The translations under genes and the position numbers were made by a program. Below are positions 45,450-57,560 of a stretch of DNA of 64,000 nt, in pieces; the first letter of the stretch is position 1; the number at the start of each line of letters is the position of its first letter. Below the pieces are notes generated by a model. It made no database searches. It worked only from the letters and a program-made list of their open reading frames with translations, and was not told where the DNA came from. Origin of the DNA: an uncultured Christensenellaceae bacterium (GTDB taxonomy: Bacteria; Bacillota; Clostridia; Christensenellales; UBA3700); NCBI GenBank assembly GCA_944383895.1, contig CALWRH010000002.1:183555-247554 (forward strand), written 5' to 3'.

Positions 45450-46979
45450 ATGGAAAAAATTCTGGTACTCGATTTTGGTGGTCAGTACAATCAGCTCATA
45501 GCACGCAGAGTGCGCGAGCAGAACGTCTATGCCGAGATCAAGCCGTACAACAAGATCACGGCAGCCGAAATAGCTAAAGCGGGCTATAAAGGCATCATCT
45601 TCACGGGCGGACCCAACAGCGTTTACGAAGAGAGTTCTCCTCACTGCGACGCAGAAGTACTGAAGCTCGGCATCCCCGTACTCGGCATATGCTACGGCGC
45701 GCAGCTTACCGCATGGCTTTGCGGCGGCAGGATATGCAACGCGGGCTCTAAAGGAGAATACGGCAAGATCGAGCTTACCGTAAAAGACGACGTCCTTTTC
45801 GACGGCGTACCCGAAAAGAGCGTATGCTGGATGAGCCATACCGACTATATCGAAGAAGTTCCCGAAGGATTTACGGTAACCGCGACGACAGAGCATTGCC
45901 CCTGTGCGGCGATGACGGACGGCAAGAGCGTTTATGCGGTACAGTTCCACCCCGAGGTAACGCATACCGTATACGGCAAACGCATGCTGCACAACTTCCT
46001 TTATGCGATATGCGGCTGCGCGGGAGATTGGAAGATGTCGGATTTTGCAAAGGAATCCGTAGAAAAATACAGAAAACAGCTTGCAGGCAAAAAGGTACTG
46101 TGCGCGCTGAGCGGCGGTGTGGATTCGTCGGTCGCGGCAGTACTCCTGCACAAGGCGATAGGCTCTGATCTGACGTGCGTTTTCGTCGATCACGGTCTTT
46201 TGAGAAAGGACGAAGGCGACATGGTCGAGCGTACTTTCAAAAAGCGTTTCGACATGAACATAATCCGCGTCAACGCAGAGGAGCTGTTCCTCGAAAAGCT
46301 CAAAGGCGTAACAGAGCCCGAGAAAAAGCGCAAGATAATCGGAGAAGAATTTATCCGCGTATTCGAGCGCGAGGCGAAGAAGATAGGCAAAGTCAACTAT
46401 CTCGTACAGGGCACGATATATCCCGACGTCATAGAGAGCGGCGCGGGCGACGCGTCTACGATAAAGAGCCATCACAACGTAGGCGGACTGCCCAGCGTAA
46501 TAGACTTTGACGAAATAATAGAACCGCTCCGCGAACTGTTCAAGGACGAAGTGCGCGCCGTGGGTACAGAACTCGGCATCCCCGCCGACCTCGTATGGCG
46601 TCAGCCTTTCCCGGGTCCGGGACTCGCTATAAGAGTTATAGGGGAGATAACCAAAGAAAAGCTGGATACGCTGAGAGAGGCGGACGCGATCTTCAGAGAA
46701 GAGGTCGTAAACGCAGGTCTCGAGCGTACTACCAATCAGTATTTTGCAGTGCTTACCGATACGAGAAGCGTAGGAGTAATGGGCGACGCGAGAACTTACG
46801 GATACACGGTCGCGCTGAGAGCCGTCACGACAGACGACTTCATGACGGCGGACTGGACGCGCCTTCCTTACGATGTGCTTGAAAAGGCAAGCAGCAGAAT
46901 TACAAACGAGGTGAGGACGATAGGCAGAGTCGTCTACGACATCACCTCCAAGCCGCCCGCGACGGTGGAGTGGGAATAA
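45450..46979 (+). CDS. guaA: GMP synthase (glutamine-hydrolysing)
   Basis: 509 residues. Class I amidotransferase domain: [23 protein letters not shown] (nucleophile Cys) and [13 protein letters not shown]-PPase domain: [20 protein letters not shown] (about 215-234) and the dimerisation end [15 protein letters not shown] [12 protein letters not shown] and [10 protein letters not shown]. It converts XMP to GMP. Confidence 0.97.
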   Translation: MEKILVLDFGGQYNQLIARRVREQNVYAEIKPYNKITAAEIAKAGYKGIIFTGGPNSVYEESSPHCDAEVLKLGIPVLGICYGAQLTAWLCGGRICNAGSKGEYGKIELTVKDDVLFDGVPEKSVCWMSHTDYIEEVPEGFTVTATTEHCPCAAMTDGKSVYAVQFHPEVTHTVYGKRMLHNFLYAICGCAGDWKMSDFAKESVEKYRKQLAGKKVLCALSGGVDSSVAAVLLHKAIGSDLTCVFVDHGLLRKDEGDMVERTFKKRFDMNIIRVNAEELFLEKLKGVTEPEKKRKIIGEEFIRVFEREAKKIGKVNYLVQGTIYPDVIESGAGDASTIKSHHNVGGLPSVIDFDEIIEPLRELFKDEVRAVGTELGIPADLVWRQPFPGPGLAIRVIGEITKEKLDTLREADAIFREEVVNAGLERTTNQYFAVLTDTRSVGVMGDARTYGYTVALRAVTTDDFMTADWTRLPYDVLEKASSRITNEVRTIGRVVYDITSKPPATVEWE

Positions 46980-49700
<2,721 letters not shown>

Positions 49701-49708
<8 letters not shown>

Positions 49709-52700
49709 ACGTACAGATATAAAGAAAATACTCGTGATAGGCTCAGGTCCTATCGTTATAGGTCAGGCGGCTGAATTCGACTATGCGGGCACGCAGGCTT
49801 GTCTTGCGCTTAAAGAAGAAGGCTACGAGGTAGTGCTTTGCAACTCCAACCCCGCGACGATAATGACGGATACGTCCATAGCGGACAAGGTATATATGGA
49901 GCCGCTTACCCTTGAATATATCGCCAAGATAATACGCTACGAGCGTCCCGACGCGATAATCCCCGGCATAGGCGGACAGACGGGACTCAACCTTGCGATG
50001 CAGCTCGAGAAGAAAGGCATTTTGAGAGAGTGCCGCGTTGAACTTCTCGGCACCAACAGCAAGAGCATTGAAAGAGCCGAGGACAGAGAACTGTTCAAAG
50101 AACTCTGTCAGTCGCTCGGAGAGCCCGTACTTCCTTCAGAGATAGCAAATTCTGTAGAAGAAGGACTCAAAGCAGTTGCGGATATCGGTTATCCCGTAGT
50201 GCTCAGACCCGCATTTACGCTGGGCGGCACGGGCGGCGGTTTCGCGGACAACGAAGAGGAGTTCCTCGAGATAATCAAAAACGCGCTTGCGCTTTCGCCC
50301 GTACATCAGGTCCTCGTTGAAAAGAGCATAAAGGGATACAAAGAGATAGAGTACGAAGTCATGCGCGACGCCAACGATACCGCGATAACCATCTGTAACA
50401 TGGAAAACCTCGACCCCGTCGGCATACACACGGGCGACTCCATAGTTGTATGCCCGTCGCAGACGCTGACAAACAGAGAGTATCACATGCTGAGGGACAG
50501 CGCGCTCAAAATAATAAGAGCGCTTGAGATAAAGGGCGGTTGCAACGTGCAGTTCGCGCTCGATCCCAAGTCTTTCCAATATTATCTGATAGAAGTAAAT
50601 CCGCGTGTTTCGCGTTCTTCCGCGCTCGCGTCCAAGGCAAGCGGCTATCCGATAGCGCGCGTTTCGGCAAAGATAGGCGTCGGCATGAACCTCGACGAGA
50701 TAATGCTCGCAAATACCCCCGCGTCTTTCGAGCCTTCGCTCGACTATGTCGTTACCAAGATGCCGCGTTTCCCGTTCGATAAATTCGCGGACGCCAACAA
50801 CAGGCTCGGCACGCAGATGAAAGCTACGGGCGAAGTCATGAGCGTAGGCAGGACCTTCGAAGAGAGTCTTCTCAAGGCAGTACGTTCTCTCGAAACGGGC
50901 GTAAACCACGTCTATATGGCAAAATTCGACGATATGGACAAGGCTGCGCTAATGGATTATATAAAGATAGGCACAGACGACAGAATATACGCGATAGCGC
51001 AGCTCTTCCGCCTCGGTGCGACAGAAGAGGAGATCAACGCGGCTACCGCGATAGACGATTTCTTCCTGCACAAGATAAAGCATATCGTAGAGATCGAGAG
51101 ATCTCTCGCTAAGACGGGCGCGACCGCTGAGGCAGTGCTCGAGGCAAAGCGTTTCGGTTTCTCCGACAAGACGATAGCGAAGTATTGCAAAATAAGCGAA
51201 TCAGACGTCAGAGCGGTGCGTGAAAAGAACGGCATAAAACCCGTCTACAAGATGATAGACAGCTGCGCGTCCGAGTTCGAGAGCTATATACCTTATTTCT
51301 ATTCGACTTACGAGCAGGAAAACGAATCCGTAGTATCCGACAAGAAAAAAGTCGTCGTGCTCGGCAGCGGACCTATCCGTATAGGTCAGGGTGTAGAATT
51401 CGACTATTCTACCGTGCATGCCGTAAAGACGATTAAAAAAGCGGGATTTGAGGCAATAATAATAAACAATAACCCCGAGACGGTTTCTACCGACTACACG
51501 ACTTCGGACAAACTTTACTTCGAGCCGCTTTGCGTAGAAGACGTAATGAACGTCATTGACATGGAGCAGCCTATCGGAGTCATCGCCTCTCTCGGCGGTC
51601 AGACAGCGATAAACCTTGCAGAGCCGCTCAGTCAGCGCGGAGTCAAGATAATCGGCACAGACCGCGACGCGATAGAAAAGGCAGAAAACCGTGACGCGTT
51701 CGAAAAACTGCTTTCAGAACTCAAAATACCTCAGCCTAAAGGCAGAGCGGTCACGAAGATAGAAGACGGCATCGCCGCGGCAAAAGAGATAGGCTATCCC
51801 GTGCTCGTGCGCCCGAGTTTCGTGCTCGGCGGCAGAGCAATGAGAATTGTTGCGAACGAAGAACAGCTGCGCCACTATCTCAAGACGGCAGTCGAGATAG
51901 ACGAGGACAAACCCGTGCTCGTAGATAAGTACATTAAGGGTAAAGAAGTCGAAGTCGACGCCGTATGCGACGGCAAAGACGTGTTCGTCCCCGGCATAAT
52001 GGAGCTCGTAGAACGCACGGGCGTGCACTCTGGCGACTCGATAAGCGTCTATCCGTCTTTCTCTATATCGCAGAAAGTCAAGGACGTTATCCTCGATTAT
52101 ACGCAGAAACTCGGCAAAGGCATCGGAATCGTAGGCCTATACAATATACAGTTCATAGTCGACAAAGAAGACAACGTGTTTATCATTGAGGTCAACCCGC
52201 GTTCTTCGCGTACCGTACCCTTCCTTTCAAAAGCTACGGGCTACGATCTCGCGGACATAGCTACGCTCGTCATACTCGGCAAGAGTCTGAAAGAGCAGGG
52301 CATAACTTGCGTGTATCCCGAAGAAAAGAAACGTTGCTACGCAAAGGCTCCGGCGTTCTCGTTCTCCAAACTGCGCGGCATGGATTCATACCTCTCCCCC
52401 GAGATGAAGTCGACGGGCGAGGCGATAGGATACGACAAGAGCCTTACGAGAGCACTCTATAAAGCGTTGCAGGCGTCGGGCGTAAAGGTGCAGAATTACG
52501 GCACCGTGCTCGCCACGATCGCGGACGACGACAAAGAAGAGGCACTGCCACTCATCCGCAGGTTCTACAATCTCGGTTTCAATATCGAGGCGACCGAAGG
52601 TACGGCAAAATTCCTCAAGAATCACGGCATAAAGACTCGCATAAGAAAGAAGATAAGCGACGGTTCGACGGATATTCTCGATTCAATACGTCAGGGGTAT

Positions 52701-52883
52701 GTCACCTACGTCATCAACACGAGGGACGTAAGGAGCGAGAACAGGATATCGGACGGCTCGGCTATAAGACAATGCGCGATCGAGAACAACGTGACCGTGC
52801 TGACAGCGCTCGATACGGTCAGAGCTCTCCTCGACGTTCTCGAAGAGATAACGTTAAGCGTTTCCACGATAGACGCTCAATAA
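49701..52883 (+). CDS. carB: carbamoyl-phosphate synthase large subunit
   Basis: 1060 residues in two homologous halves. Each starts with an ATP-grasp unit preceded by a [19 protein letters not shown] motif ([41 protein letters not shown] at about 550), and the C-terminal MGS-like allosteric domain follows (about 930-1060). It makes carbamoyl phosphate for pyrimidines and arginine. Confidence 0.98.
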
Positions 52884-52893
52884 GGAAAGATAT

Positions 52894-53676
52894 ATGAAAT
52901 TCACAAAAATGGAAGGACTCGGCAACGACTACGTTTATGTATACGGCGCGCCGAAGGATCCCGAACAGCTCAGTATAAGATTGTCGGACAGACATTTCGG
53001 CATAGGCGGAGACGGCCTCGTGCTGATAAGTCTTTCCGACGTTGCGGATTTCAAAATGCGCATATTCAACGCGGACGGCAGCGAAGCGAAGATGTGCGGC
53101 AACGGCATACGCTGCGTAGGCAAATACGTCTACGACAAGGGATATACCAAAAAGACCGAGCTTGCGGTAGAAACGCTTTCGGGCATAAAGTACCTCACGC
53201 TTTTCCTGAAAGACGGTAAAGTCGACAAGGTGTCCGTAGATATGGGCAACGTTACGGTAGGAGAAGAAGAAACGCTTGACGTTGCAGGCGGCATAACCTT
53301 TATCCCCGTAGACGTCGGCAATCCCCATGCAGTCATTTTTGTGGACGACGCAGACAAAGCTCCCGTCGATACCGTCGGTCCGCTTGTGGAGAAGAATCCC
53401 CGTTTCCCCGGCGGCGTCAACGTTGAATTCGTAAGCGTTACGGGCAGGAACAAACTGCGCATGCGCGTATGGGAGAGAGGCAGCGGCATAACCATGGCTT
53501 GCGGAACGGGAACATGCGCAAGCGTTGCGGCAGCGGTAAAAAAAGGTTACTGCGACGGCGGAGTGAACGTAGACGTTACTCTTGACGGCGGCGTGCTCGG
53601 GATAAAAGACGACGACGGCAGAGTTACCATGACGGGACCCGCAACGACAGTTTTTGAAGGAGAAATTCAATGTTAA
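52894..53676 (+). CDS. dapF: diaminopimelate epimerase
   Basis: 260 residues, slightly short for DapF. The two catalytic cysteines lie in GNGIRCVGKY (about 69-78) and ACGTGTCAS (about 204-212). It converts LL- to meso-diaminopimelate for lysine and peptidoglycan. It overlaps dapL by seven bases, and the pair makes a complete branch. Confidence 0.95.
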   Translation: MKFTKMEGLGNDYVYVYGAPKDPEQLSIRLSDRHFGIGGDGLVLISLSDVADFKMRIFNADGSEAKMCGNGIRCVGKYVYDKGYTKKTELAVETLSGIKYLTLFLKDGKVDKVSVDMGNVTVGEEETLDVAGGITFIPVDVGNPHAVIFVDDADKAPVDTVGPLVEKNPRFPGGVNVEFVSVTGRNKLRMRVWERGSGITMACGTGTCASVAAAVKKGYCDGGVNVDVTLDGGVLGIKDDDGRVTMTGPATTVFEGEIQC

Positions 53677-54857
53677 AACCCAATCACAATTATTCTGATC
53701 TCAAAGATTCTTATCTTTTTTACAGGATAGCGCAGAAAACGAGAGCATACGTTGAAAAACACGAAGGCGCATATCTGTATCGCCTCGGTATCGGCGACGT
53801 ATCTCTTCCTCTTTGCGACGAAGTCATAAAGGCATTGCACGAGGCGGTTGACGATCAGGCCAAGAAAGAAACCTTCCACGGATATATGCCCGAGTGCGGA
53901 GCGCACTTTTTCAAATCTGCGGTAGCCGGTTATTATCAACACAGGGGCGTAAAAATCGACGTTGACGAAGTGTTTGTTTCAAGCGGCGCGAGCGACGAGC
54001 TGGGCGACATACTCGACCTCTTCGACAAGTCTGACGACGCGCTCGTTATAGAGCCTGCGTATCCCGCATACGTCGACGCCAACGTCATGGCAGGCAGGAA
54101 GATAGTGCACCTTGCGTCTGGCAAAGACGACGGATTTACGCCTCTTCCCGACAAGAACATAAAGGCGCAGCTTATATATATCTGTTCTCCCAACAATCCT
54201 ACGGGCGCGGTATTCACCAAAGACAAGCTCAAGAAGTGGGTTGATTTTGCCAACGAGAGCGGAGCGGTCATACTTTTCGATGCGGCATACGAAGCGTTTA
54301 TCGAAGACGAAGATCTGCCGCACAGCATATTCGAGATAGAGGGCGCGAGGACCTGCGCGATAGAGATATGCTCGCTGTCCAAGACGGCAGGATTTACGGG
54401 TACGCGTTGCGGCTATACCGTAATACCCAAAGAGCTTGAAAGAGAGGGTATGAATCTCAACGCTATGTGGGTCAGGAACCGTACCACCAAGACAAACGGC
54501 GTATCTTATATTCTGCAAAAAGGCGCGGCGGCAGTATTTACCGACGAAGGTCAGAAACAGATAAAAGCAAATATCGCCGTATATAAACGCAACGCAAAAC
54601 TGCTTACCGACGCGCTCGACAAGCTCGGCATCTGGTACTGCGGCGGCAAAAACGCGCCTTACGTCTGGATGAAATGTCCCAAGGGCATGAGCAGCTGGGA
54701 GTTTTTCGATTTACTGCTCGAAAAGGCTCAGATAGTCGGCACTCCCGGCGAAGGTTTCGGTTCTTGCGGAGAGGGCTATTTCAGATTTTCTACTTTCGGC
54801 AGCCCCGAAGATACCGCGATAGCCGCGGAAAAGCTTATAGAACTGCTTTCGGAATAA
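53670..54857 (+). CDS. dapL: LL-diaminopimelate aminotransferase
   Basis: 395 residues, fold type I PLP enzyme. The PLP lysine is in CSLSKTAGFTGTRCGY (about 234-249); YICSPNNPTGAVF is the substrate/PLP loop. It makes LL-diaminopimelate from tetrahydrodipicolinate in one step, avoiding the succinylase or acetylase routes. Being next to dapF, it fits the DapL pathway known from Clostridia, chlamydiae and plants. Confidence 0.94.
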   Translation: MLKPNHNYSDLKDSYLFYRIAQKTRAYVEKHEGAYLYRLGIGDVSLPLCDEVIKALHEAVDDQAKKETFHGYMPECGAHFFKSAVAGYYQHRGVKIDVDEVFVSSGASDELGDILDLFDKSDDALVIEPAYPAYVDANVMAGRKIVHLASGKDDGFTPLPDKNIKAQLIYICSPNNPTGAVFTKDKLKKWVDFANESGAVILFDAAYEAFIEDEDLPHSIFEIEGARTCAIEICSLSKTAGFTGTRCGYTVIPKELEREGMNLNAMWVRNRTTKTNGVSYILQKGAAAVFTDEGQKQIKANIAVYKRNAKLLTDALDKLGIWYCGGKNAPYVWMKCPKGMSSWEFFDLLLEKAQIVGTPGEGFGSCGEGYFRFSTFGSPEDTAIAAEKLIELLSE

Positions 54858-54899
54858 ACGAGAGAATAAAGAAATTAGTTTTATAATACAAAAAAGCAG

Positions 54900-54929
54900 A
54901 ACAGGCGCGGACACGCGCCTGTTTTATTT
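54900..54929 (+). terminator. terminator of the glnN-dapL operon
   Basis: AACAGGCGCG/CGCGCCTGTT around GACA, followed by TTATTTG. Confidence 0.85.
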
Positions 54930-55034
54930 GTTTAGCTGTTTATTAGGTTTTACGGTCAGCCGTAACCGCTTTGAGTGTAAAATAAACATGAAGATAAAAG
55001 TTTGGAGCAAGGCATTTATGCGTAGATAAATTAA

Positions 55035-55065
55035 GAAAAAGACCTTCTCCCGAAAGAAAAAGTCT
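55035..55065 (-). terminator. terminator of pcrA
   Basis: Read on the minus strand, AGACTTTTTC pairs with GAGAAGGTCT (several G-T pairs) and is followed by TTTTTC. It lies 32 bases after the stop. Confidence 0.65.
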
Positions 55066-55096
55066 GTAAAAATTTCCTGCCCGTGTAGATATTTCG

Positions 55097-57271
55097 TTAA
55101 ATAGGTTTAAGCACTCCGGAATCGCACGATATCGTGCGCACGTTGCCGTTGTCGAATTTCACGACATAGCAGCCGTTGTTTTTGCCCGTTACCGTGCCGT
55201 CGCCGAATACCGCGTGACGCACTCTTTCTCCGCCGAGATAGGCGCGGAAGTCGGGCACTGCGGGGTGGCTCAACGCATACTCGCTTGCGCGGATATATTC
55301 TTTCGCCATTTCGATATAGTCGTCGTTTATGACTCCGCTTTTTTCTATCAGAGATTCGTCTACGTTGAATATAAAGCGCGAGGGCATTAACCGTCCTCGG
55401 GTCTGCAGGTCAAAGCCGTCGGAGTCTGTCAGATACAGTCTGTCTTTTGCTCTCGTAAAAGCGACGTATGCGACGCGGCGTTCTTCTTCCATCTGCTGTT
55501 TGTTTTCTATTTTCTGAGAAGGGAACAACCCTTCGTTCATTGAGCAGACGAATACGCACGGAAATTCGAGCCCCTTAGCCGTATGCACCGTCATCAGTTT
55601 TACGTTCTGTTCCTTGTCGGATTTGTCTATATTGGATATCAGCGCGACTGCGCCGAGATAGTCGGACAGCGTGACGTGTTCTCCCGCATCGTCGACAAAG
55701 TCTTTTATCGCCGCTTTGAGTTCGTTTACGTTGTCGAGTTTGTTCTGATCTCCGCACAGCATAAGGTATTCTTCGTAGCCGCTATTTTTGAGCGCGAAAT
55801 CGAGCAGATCGGATATGTCGACGTTCGGATCCTGCGCGCGTATTCTGCCTTCTTCTATCGTTTCTGTCAGTTTTGCCGCGCCTGTATTAGCAAACAGAGC
55901 GGACCCCGACAATTTTTTCAGAGCCTCGTAAAGCGTCAGGTTTTCGTTTTGCGCAAGCGCATATATGGCCGCCATGCGCTTTTTGCCGATACCTCTTGCG
56001 GGGACGTTGACTATGCGTTCGAAAGACAGGTCGTCCGAGAATTCGAACATCCTCAGGTACGCGACGGAGTCTTTTATCTCTTTGCGCTGATAAAACTCTA
56101 CGCCGCTGTATATAGTGTAGGGGATCCCGTATTTCAGGAAGGCGTCTTCTACGGGGCGCGACATATAATTGCTTCTGTAAAGCACGGCGATATCGCTGAG
56201 AGGCAAGCCCTCTTCGTGCAGTTTCTGGATTTCGCCCGCGATGAATTCACACTCTTCCTGACGCGTGCGGCCATGGAAGTAACGTGCTTTTACGCCGCTT
56301 TTTCTGACTGCGACGAGGTCTTTTTTTATCCTCTGCGTATTATGGCTGATAAGTGAGTTTCCGACGTTGAGAATTTCGGGCGTCGAGCGGTAATTCTTGC
56401 CGAGTACGACAGTTTTCACTCCCGAGAAAGCTGTGTCGAAGTCGAGGAAAAGTTTGATGTCCGCGCCTCTCCAGGTATATATCGTCTGATCGGGATCGCC
56501 GACTACGAACAGGTTTTTATTGATAAGAGAGAGTATCTCGACGAGGGTGTACTCGGGCTTTGAAACGTCCTGAAATTCGTCCACCTGTATGTATTCGAAC
56601 TGTCTTTGCCATTTTTCTCTCGCATCGTCGAAAGTGTAGAATATGTTCAGTACGAAAAATACGAGATCGTCAAAGTCGAGGAAATAGTTTTTGCGTTGAA
56701 GTTCGAGATATTTTTTCGTGATAAAATCAAACGTGCCTTTTTCGTCCGCGCGAGATAACCCCGGCGCGACGGTCTTTCCTTCGGGATCGCTGAAGTAGGG
56801 CACATAGTCGTGTTTTGCCTTGTATACTCCGATAGCGTCCAGGCAGCTCTTGTAGGTGTGATCCTTGAGAGTGAGTCCGTTTTCTTCGTAGATCTTTTTG
56901 AGCAGAGATTTCTGATCGTCTTCGTCCATGATCATGAAGTTGGACGGATAGTGCAGACGGTAGATTTCATCTTTGAGTATCTTGTTGCAGGCGCCGTGAA
57001 ACGTGAGTATCCAGCCGCCATCCTCGTCTGGCATATATCGCTGGACGCGTTTTTTCATTTCCTTGGCGGCTTTGTTGGTAAAAGTAACAGAGAGTATGCG
57101 CGACGGAGCTACGCCGAGCACTTTTGAAATATAGACGTAGCGAGTAGTCAGGACTCTGGTCTTGCCGCTTCCTGCGCCCGCGACGACGCGGACGTAGCCC
57201 TCGGTCGTTTCGACCGCGCGTTTCTGTTCTTCGTTGAGATTGTTAAAAATCGTCTCAGTTACGTCCTGCAT
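55097..57271 (-). CDS. pcrA: ATP-dependent DNA helicase PcrA/UvrD
   Basis: 724 residues, the usual length for PcrA. SF1 motifs in order: AGAGSGKTRVLTTRYVY (about 31-47), FTNKAAKEMKKRV, DEFQDVSKPEY, GDPDQTIYTWRGAD, LGKNYRST, VKLMTVHTAKGLEFPCVFV and RRVAYVAFTRAKDRLYL. The C-terminal RNA-polymerase-binding region (RVRHAVFGDGTV) is present. It unwinds 3'-5' in repair and clears RNA polymerase. Confidence 0.96.
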   Translation of the reverse strand: MQDVTETIFNNLNEEQKRAVETTEGYVRVVAGAGSGKTRVLTTRYVYISKVLGVAPSRILSVTFTNKAAKEMKKRVQRYMPDEDGGWILTFHGACNKILKDEIYRLHYPSNFMIMDEDDQKSLLKKIYEENGLTLKDHTYKSCLDAIGVYKAKHDYVPYFSDPEGKTVAPGLSRADEKGTFDFITKKYLELQRKNYFLDFDDLVFFVLNIFYTFDDAREKWQRQFEYIQVDEFQDVSKPEYTLVEILSLINKNLFVVGDPDQTIYTWRGADIKLFLDFDTAFSGVKTVVLGKNYRSTPEILNVGNSLISHNTQRIKKDLVAVRKSGVKARYFHGRTRQEECEFIAGEIQKLHEEGLPLSDIAVLYRSNYMSRPVEDAFLKYGIPYTIYSGVEFYQRKEIKDSVAYLRMFEFSDDLSFERIVNVPARGIGKKRMAAIYALAQNENLTLYEALKKLSGSALFANTGAAKLTETIEEGRIRAQDPNVDISDLLDFALKNSGYEEYLMLCGDQNKLDNVNELKAAIKDFVDDAGEHVTLSDYLGAVALISNIDKSDKEQNVKLMTVHTAKGLEFPCVFVCSMNEGLFPSQKIENKQQMEEERRVAYVAFTRAKDRLYLTDSDGFDLQTRGRLMPSRFIFNVDESLIEKSGVINDDYIEMAKEYIRASEYALSHPAVPDFRAYLGGERVRHAVFGDGTVTGKNNGCYVVKFDNGNVRTISCDSGVLKPI

Positions 57272-57295
57272 TTTCGTCCTCTCGCTTTATCTAAA

Positions 57296-57324
57296 ATTAT
57301 ATCATCGGGGGAGTCAAAACGCAA
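57296..57324 (-). promoter_or_regulatory. promoter of pcrA
   Basis: On the minus strand, TTGCGT (57324-57319), 17 bases, TATAAT (57301-57296). A GAGAGG ribosome-binding site follows. Confidence 0.7.
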
Positions 57325-57365
57325 GGGAGCAAAGGCGAACATAACGTAATATATCGCGATTATAA

Positions 57366-57400
57366 AATCATAACCACCAGCCGTGATGGTGGTTATGATT
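57366..57400 (-). repeat. 35-bp hairpin repeat, left copy
   Basis: Fourteen-pair perfect stem (57366-57379 with 57387-57400) carrying ATAACCACCA/TGGTGGTTAT, loop of seven. Its reverse complement matches the copy at 61279-61313 at 34 of 35 positions, so the two are inverted. It lies between the divergent pcrA and GH31 promoters. Confidence 0.88.
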
Positions 57401-57490
57401 ATTATGACAGTAAAAAACGATATAAGTAAAAACGTTTGTAGCGATAAGAAATTTAATTGTGTATATTTCAAACCGATTTTTGTAAACGTA

Positions 57491-57519
57491 TTGATTCGGA
57501 GCGTTTATAAATGTATATT
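57491..57519 (+). promoter_or_regulatory. promoter of the GH31 gene
   Basis: TTGATT (57491-57496), 17 bases, TATATT (57514-57519). The start would be near 57526, with a short leader to GAGGGG. Confidence 0.65.
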
Positions 57520-57560
57520 AAAAATGATAACATATGCGTTTTACGCTATCGAGGGGAAAT